DNA of 64,000 bases from Candidatus Liberimonas magnetica. Its GTDB lineage: Bacteria > Elusimicrobiota > Endomicrobiia > Endomicrobiales > JAFGIL01. The stretch is taken from the NCBI GenBank assembly GCA_020523885.1, contig JAJAPY010000010.1:38125-102124 (forward strand), written 5' to 3'. Below, piece by piece: positions 61,601 to 64,000 of this stretch. Position 1 is the stretch's first letter, and every line of letters starts with the position of its first letter. The notes under the pieces were generated by a model. The model saw nothing but the letters and a program-made list of their open reading frames with translations, made no database searches and was not told where the DNA came from. The position numbers and the translations under genes are program-made.

Positions 61601-64000
61601 TCAGTTCCGAATGAAGCAAAAGAGATATTTGATGAAGGGGTATTCACGAATGAGATAGTCCAGGCAATGGTAGAGAGCATGGCAGAACTCATGGATTATG
61701 TAAGTTTTGAGTTTGTAGATAAGGATAATTTGCCAAAGGGTGCCAAAGGATATAATATAAAGAAAGAGAATAAAGAAATAAAAACAACGATATTTAGACA
61801 GGAAAATGAAGGAGCAGCAAAGGGATTGACAATAATCACGGATACAACCGTACATATTGCAAAAGATATTAGTTTCCTGGAATTCATAGGTTTGATTAAG
61901 GAGTTGGAAGAAAAAACGAGAAAAGAAGGTAAATTAGTATTAAGAAGGAAAGTGCCGGTTGAAAGTATATTGGAATATATAAGGAGTTCGATACGTTATT
62001 TTGAAGAGATAAACTCAGGAAAACCGAATGCAAAACTAAACGACATTATTAACGGGCTTAAAGAATTATTGGGAAATGAACAGATTGTAGTTGGCAACCT
62101 CTCCGAGGATGAGAAACACAGGGCAGAGTTATGGCTTGGACTTACAAGAAAAGATATAGAGGATGCGCTAAAAAGTGAAAATGAGTTAAACACTATGGTG
62201 TCCGGGTTAAACAGGAACCTATGCTATGAACTTATGGAACCATACCGTGTGTTTGATTCAAATCTTATAGAGCGTGGCGGCCAGGTGCTTGACGGGCTTA
62301 ATGCAATAAATGAAAAAGGGAAGGTTATAAAAGATAGGCAAGGTCAGCCTGTGAAATTAAAGGATTATATAGCTGGAGAAGTGAAGATAAAACGAAGCAA
62401 AGGACTTAGCAGACAGGAAGAGGACAAGGAGATTATAAAATTAGTACAAGATACTGTCACTAGATATAACGATAGAATCCTTCATTTTAAACCAGATATG
62501 TATGATAAGCTTGCGCTCAGTTTTGGAATACCTAAAAAATTTATTTCATACCGCGAGATAAAACCTACAGATATAGTACAAACCAATCATATGCGCTGTG
62601 TGATGATGAGTTATCTTTGCGCAAGGATTCTAAAAGAATATGGTTTTGAAGTATATTGGGCAAAAGTCAATGAGAGTTACGAACAAATACAGGAAGGACA
62701 TGTAGCTGTAGTTGTTAGGTCACGAGACGGTTTGTTTTCAATAGTAGATGCTGCGCAGCCCGGTGGTTCAGGTGCAATAGGAGAATATTTAACTTTAGGA
62801 GAGATAGAAGAACATCTTAAAAAAGAAAAGGTATATACCAAAGAACTTAAAAAAGGATCTGAGGCTTATCCGAAGAATAGACACCATAAAATCAGTATAC
62901 TCAGGCTTGAGGATGGTGTGAAGGCAAGCGTGTATTATAATTTAGGGAATATTTACAATGAAAAAAAGAACCCTGACTACGATAGAGCTATAGAATGCTT
63001 TTTAAAAGCACTTGAAATAAATCCAAAAGATCCGGGTGCATTAAATAACCTCGAGATTGCTTACGTTAGTAAACCAAACCGTGAATATGATAAAGCTATT
63101 AAATGTTTGTTGAGAGCGCTTGAAATAAATCCAAAAGATCCGGTTGCATTGCATAATCTTGGCAATGTTTACAGGGATAAACCAGAGCATGAATATGGCA
63201 AAGCAATTGAATGTTATATAAAAGCACTTGAAATAGATCCTAAATTTAATTATACATGGTACAATATTGAACTTTTATTTAATTCGAAAGGTTTTGAAGA
63301 ATTGGGGAAAGAAGTCAGGGATTATAAAAACAAAGCAAAAGCAGGTAATCCCAAACTAACCGTAGCTACAGTAAATGCATTTTTTGGAAGGGAAGATGTG
63401 CAAGAAGCAATAAAAAGTATTTCAAACAAGGTTGTAACTGTTTCTGATATAAGCAAAAATTTAGTTAAGTTAGAAAAGCCCGTCACCAGAAGTTCCTGGA
63501 TTCTTCCTGTCACAGTATTAATAATATTTATGCCATTTATAATGTTGTTTGTAAAGTTATTTTTAGTGCCTTTCGGAATAGACATACCTATATATAAAAA
63601 TCTCTTTCAATATTTTGAGCCTGGATACGATTTCCATCTCATAATTACTGCCCAAAGGCTGATCTTCCCGAACTTACAGAATTTGGGTGATTTTATAAGC
63701 AAACTGAGTATGAGTGTAAAGGAAAGATGGAATAGCCTTGTAAATATATGGGACAATAAACAACTTATGGCTTTAAGTAACAACAGCACCCTTCCCAGAC
63801 AAGCACAACTTATATTCCAGTTTCTTGACCCGAACGGTACTTATGGATATGTAAGCATTCCTTTAATGCTTTTGCCGACAATACTGCTGAGTTTTCTTTC
63901 TTCGGCTTTCTCAATGCCGTTATTGAATGTTGCTAACCTGGTGCTTGGGATTATTTCTATATATCTTCTTATTAAAGTCCAGAAAAAATTTGGAGGAGTT
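55604..64000 (+). CDS. Giant multidomain membrane protein, 3' end beyond window (Tiki-like, CheD-like, degenerate GHKL, transglutaminase-like, TPR)
   Basis: At least 2799 codons without a stop from the ATG at 55604 (a second ATG at 55616 is possible). Seen, in order: an N-terminal basic stretch and membrane or signal helix (46-64, TLACFLISFVFGEVLHA); a TraB/Tiki-like domain from IQDLHCH (~131) to GGFHSEG (554-560, GxxHxxG); a CheD-like domain with T869, C875 and H892 in TMGAGNC...IGH; a degenerate GHKL ATPase-like domain with KELFTNALKYG (N1165) and SSGIGTELL (G1209, G1211) but no DxGxG; kinase-core-like helices (FHELGNHMN ~1265; HTLGHLTALEQAL ~1433; AKPLAMLHGSQELL ~1541) with no clear phospho-acceptor; a transglutaminase-like Cys-His-Asp set (C2332, H2366, D2382); three TPRs (2443-2559); and membrane helices at ~2631-2660 and ~2750-2793. 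The combination is not a known family to me; similar very long proteins are reported from Omnitrophota. Function unknown. Confidence 0.85.
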   Translation, partial: MEQIMNNFLKIYENTMKYFKRYKLKLIYLLRNIVMYFLCNQRFKKIVSSITLACFLISFVFGEVLHASIEKRSKTDQLHRSLEDLIIPQSFGRITDSCIEENEENEANGIDKQGDEHDNTLSVKRNPLVINIQDLHCHPEVQRNISKILASLDKNYGFNSIYVEGGYGKVSTSWLCNIKDEELKNHVLENLIAKGRLTGTEHYSVVSNKPGLLKGIENEAVHKLNIIRLGKILNKKAYFSNKIKDFDRDIEFMKARYFTAKNKSLNRLVEKHKKAGIQTNEYYVMLAKYVEKINKNPGKYNNILALNMANYPNVNKYLELNRLAKQLKYKRVAVQMQEFMGLIKNKLSYSAYTSLIQKTDNFSKADELYIYLANISRSSGFRGQESLEKFSELYKFFEYTEKSQSLNPIKLINEEKRLVEEIRIAFSQDTSELEVSFLCDFYIYFRDYLSNTLAAEDYEYFKQRFDRFKKIWGKYALNNRIAGMSKDFDLLSGFYETNCKRNDCFVKNIDELENIQGAGDSRQGTAETSKSGIRNPKSISSLLKASEIVVVVTGGFHSEGLKKILKKKKISYISVTPNVTQDTTVSNQIYCDLVKKQATALLKQKLQNQYKGTQLFQTQSLALVLGSNDAKVISETKDSITIEIEGEPITLSRNDEESGFKLQGKLDKVLTVAGKTYDEQHVQQALELAVDQALLIAKNIEGLERPLLSAEIIRKLVVALSISAAKAGLLEGLFGGGGLIWAIASSKEIQDLITSEAKIDLTELDMLPEYIQEIVMNHALTCQKLKTIAKDKPLLSAIISINGMQEFFGSLLMKDFELKTVSRQSQELPKNITALTEEEYSEFVKKHRLEDEYWVGPNEYRISDKELSTMGAGNCFVPVLIDQKRSRCLIGHFPYTYLYGDKERRRELNPEFYAMIDSVREEVSAGNFRLYLFAGAMQSDLFKEDSEAEKNRVKKSKEEIFDAFASIGIKEHEDLTPDEMDMILKGIIADPKSNTIRYFYKARASQQAMNKEKESELTKKAEANAAGAAAKPGTGLRNEKDIDGTIKEAKVFLKKICKSAREIVAAARLKGGVTNEGDLDIIEEAALEAEGLIPSFDELIKFMKEGSKIEAYTLSEERIQELFNNIVPGNGYEGKLTVQVQRGANLSQTNIFLIERTILKELFTNALKYGKEEIKVAIGRSEAGNIVIQVSNIMMTADELRAKTISSSGIGTELLKNLKEVFGEGYSSSAKQLSLQGQEEYVAAVTIPDRKPQGDIYEFVERTLFHELGNHMNQMIGFLGTNKIEGTLDLKDTVWEKPYNCRKQLGEFREKIKDLVSRQQAMPAAGRLEYVNIRVEGKNLKLKQVLVQVAKIAADIGMVEKLDSGEYKLAAGHDEVDIDGLAKALYGWHTNEKPVVQVKGSSGNEVKVITPSLALFAAELKIIGPDYNLLSGHTLGHLTALEQALDTLPEKEVREREFKQEFSALQEKVKESPEKLSDIIRRLEDGEQRLKGGTDVKQAEEDIKKALADLRDLYNDINDTLVLVCLVALSLDSTLANHISDKVAKPLAMLHGSQELLEEDDKYEFINEPIKLLKDFQLAGRFNNLFGRLKVIDQACVPDKEKGNGISFDKEIYYKEMCRTLQQELKNAPGIIERLQKQPDWQTAGPDALNELHELAATLDIYFREVREFENLLANTPIHTNPAVKALWDSVYPILPPLWNAIKTKNYQNIQPNIQLLLTALADKQAQIEALSKPEAGVNIEQPAATGFTQAMADELIKELLATTPLGKCKDLSDEIIKVVAGEMIKGERLQPLPKQAIDTDLQTQANEVLGELNVDELKGLEIEVERHPVNSMGLIRIEDGVYGHCGLVKEGNKLKFLVSDKFYEIHDKAEFGKVITAELNEYITLNLRDRMEYLILTEYIAKAATRETPPIRGDPLDPVVRFNAYHQMIEEYESYSNDKEVHAKSKEYLLRNQDLSIISKEITSIVSKLYPGIEPINKLIEMLTEVPMFIKPEAGTPVSVPNEAKEIFDEGVFTNEIVQAMVESMAELMDYVSFEFVDKDNLPKGAKGYNIKKENKEIKTTIFRQENEGAAKGLTIITDTTVHIAKDISFLEFIGLIKELEEKTRKEGKLVLRRKVPVESILEYIRSSIRYFEEINSGKPNAKLNDIINGLKELLGNEQIVVGNLSEDEKHRAELWLGLTRKDIEDALKSENELNTMVSGLNRNLCYELMEPYRVFDSNLIERGGQVLDGLNAINEKGKVIKDRQGQPVKLKDYIAGEVKIKRSKGLSRQEEDKEIIKLVQDTVTRYNDRILHFKPDMYDKLALSFGIPKKFISYREIKPTDIVQTNHMRCVMMSYLCARILKEYGFEVYWAKVNESYEQIQEGHVAVVVRSRDGLFSIVDAAQPGGSGAIGEYLTLGEIEEHLKKEKVYTKELKKGSEAYPKNRHHKISILRLEDGVKASVYYNLGNIYNEKKNPDYDRAIECFLKALEINPKDPGALNNLEIAYVSKPNREYDKAIKCLLRALEINPKDPVALHNLGNVYRDKPEHEYGKAIECYIKALEIDPKFNYTWYNIELLFNSKGFEELGKEVRDYKNKAKAGNPKLTVATVNAFFGREDVQEAIKSISNKVVTVSDISKNLVKLEKPVTRSSWILPVTVLIIFMPFIMLFVKLFLVPFGIDIPIYKNLFQYFEPGYDFHLIITAQRLIFPNLQNLGDFISKLSMSVKERWNSLVNIWDNKQLMALSNNSTLPRQAQLIFQFLDPNGTYGYVSIPLMLLPTILLSFLSSAFSMPLLNVANLVLGIISIYLLIKVQKKFGGV
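57150..57215. repeat. Word-repeat tract inside the giant coding region (aatccgg family)
   Basis: The DNA reads as short repeated words (gagacag, tagacag, gggacag, then aatccgg, aatccgg, aatccg) and encodes the low-complexity stretch GAGDSRQGTAETSKSGIRNPK (residues ~517-537), in a loop just before the GGFH motif. The reading frame is kept. In design it matches the intergenic word repeats elsewhere in the window. Confidence 0.6.

Noticed and set aside
55723..63789. Minus-strand reading frames of 60-130 codons opposite the giant gene
   Set aside because: The plus-strand frame is continuous through all of them with recognisable domains, while the minus-strand frames have no motifs and are Ser/Leu/Phe-rich as expected for shadows.

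Overview
The window looks like a chromosomal segment of an uncultivated, two-membraned bacterium. The evidence is secretin-type pili, outer-membrane beta-barrels of the PorV/UPF0164 type, large secreted proteins with FlgD-Ig or T9SS-like C-terminal domains, and an apparently very large multidomain protein. These traits recall lineages such as Elusimicrobiota, Omnitrophota or neighbouring candidate phyla. That placement is an inference from gene content: there is no rRNA or marker phylogeny here. I found no tRNA, rRNA, insertion sequence, phage or CRISPR array.

Layout. 1-7365 (+): the end of a secreted Ig/FN3-repeat protein, a PorV-like barrel fused to LysM, and a coiled-coil/membrane/propeller protein, closed by a terminator. 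7418-19174 (-): a PorV-like barrel behind a papain-family peptidase with eight IPT-like repeats, an FAD oxidoreductase, and the housekeeping set nadD-yqeK-LCP-rsfS, with a pilT paralogue and a cNMP/GAF protein inserted in it. 19261-27824 (-): a complete MoxR/Bat cluster (moxR, DUF58, DUF4381-like, batA, batB, batC, batD, batE) behind a leader of five consecutive hairpins. 28194-38724 (-): proA with an unexpected CIRCE operator, aconitase, a third CTD-protein/PorV pair, clpB with CIRCE, and cysE. 38826-40643 (-): a multi-spanning TPR membrane protein. 40788-54427 (-): a full type IV pilus locus, pilB-pilT-pilC, six tandem pilins, three minor pilins, pilM-pilN-pilO/P, a PilP-like protein, pilQ and a response regulator. 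54428-55024: an AT-rich promoter region. 55025-64000 (+): a small secreted or membrane protein with its own promoter and terminator, then an open reading frame of at least 2799 codons that runs off the window.

Main points. (1) The giant protein strings together degenerate signalling and hydrolase folds: a TraB/Tiki-like domain, a domain keeping the Thr-Cys-His pattern and spacing of the CheD receptor deamidase, a degenerate GHKL/histidine-kinase-like core without the phospho-acceptor histidine, a transglutaminase-like Cys-His-Asp domain, TPRs and membrane helices. It is the best candidate for an undescribed system. (2) Three separate loci have the same order, a CTD-bearing secreted protein directly followed by a PorV-like barrel, which suggests T9SS-like cargo/shuttle pairs. 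(3) Many gene junctions carry short-period (about 7-10 bp) word repeats arranged as inverted arms, in several sequence families. One tract of this kind lies inside the giant coding region. (4) Several promoters place the predicted transcription start within a few bases of the ATG, which suggests leaderless mRNAs.
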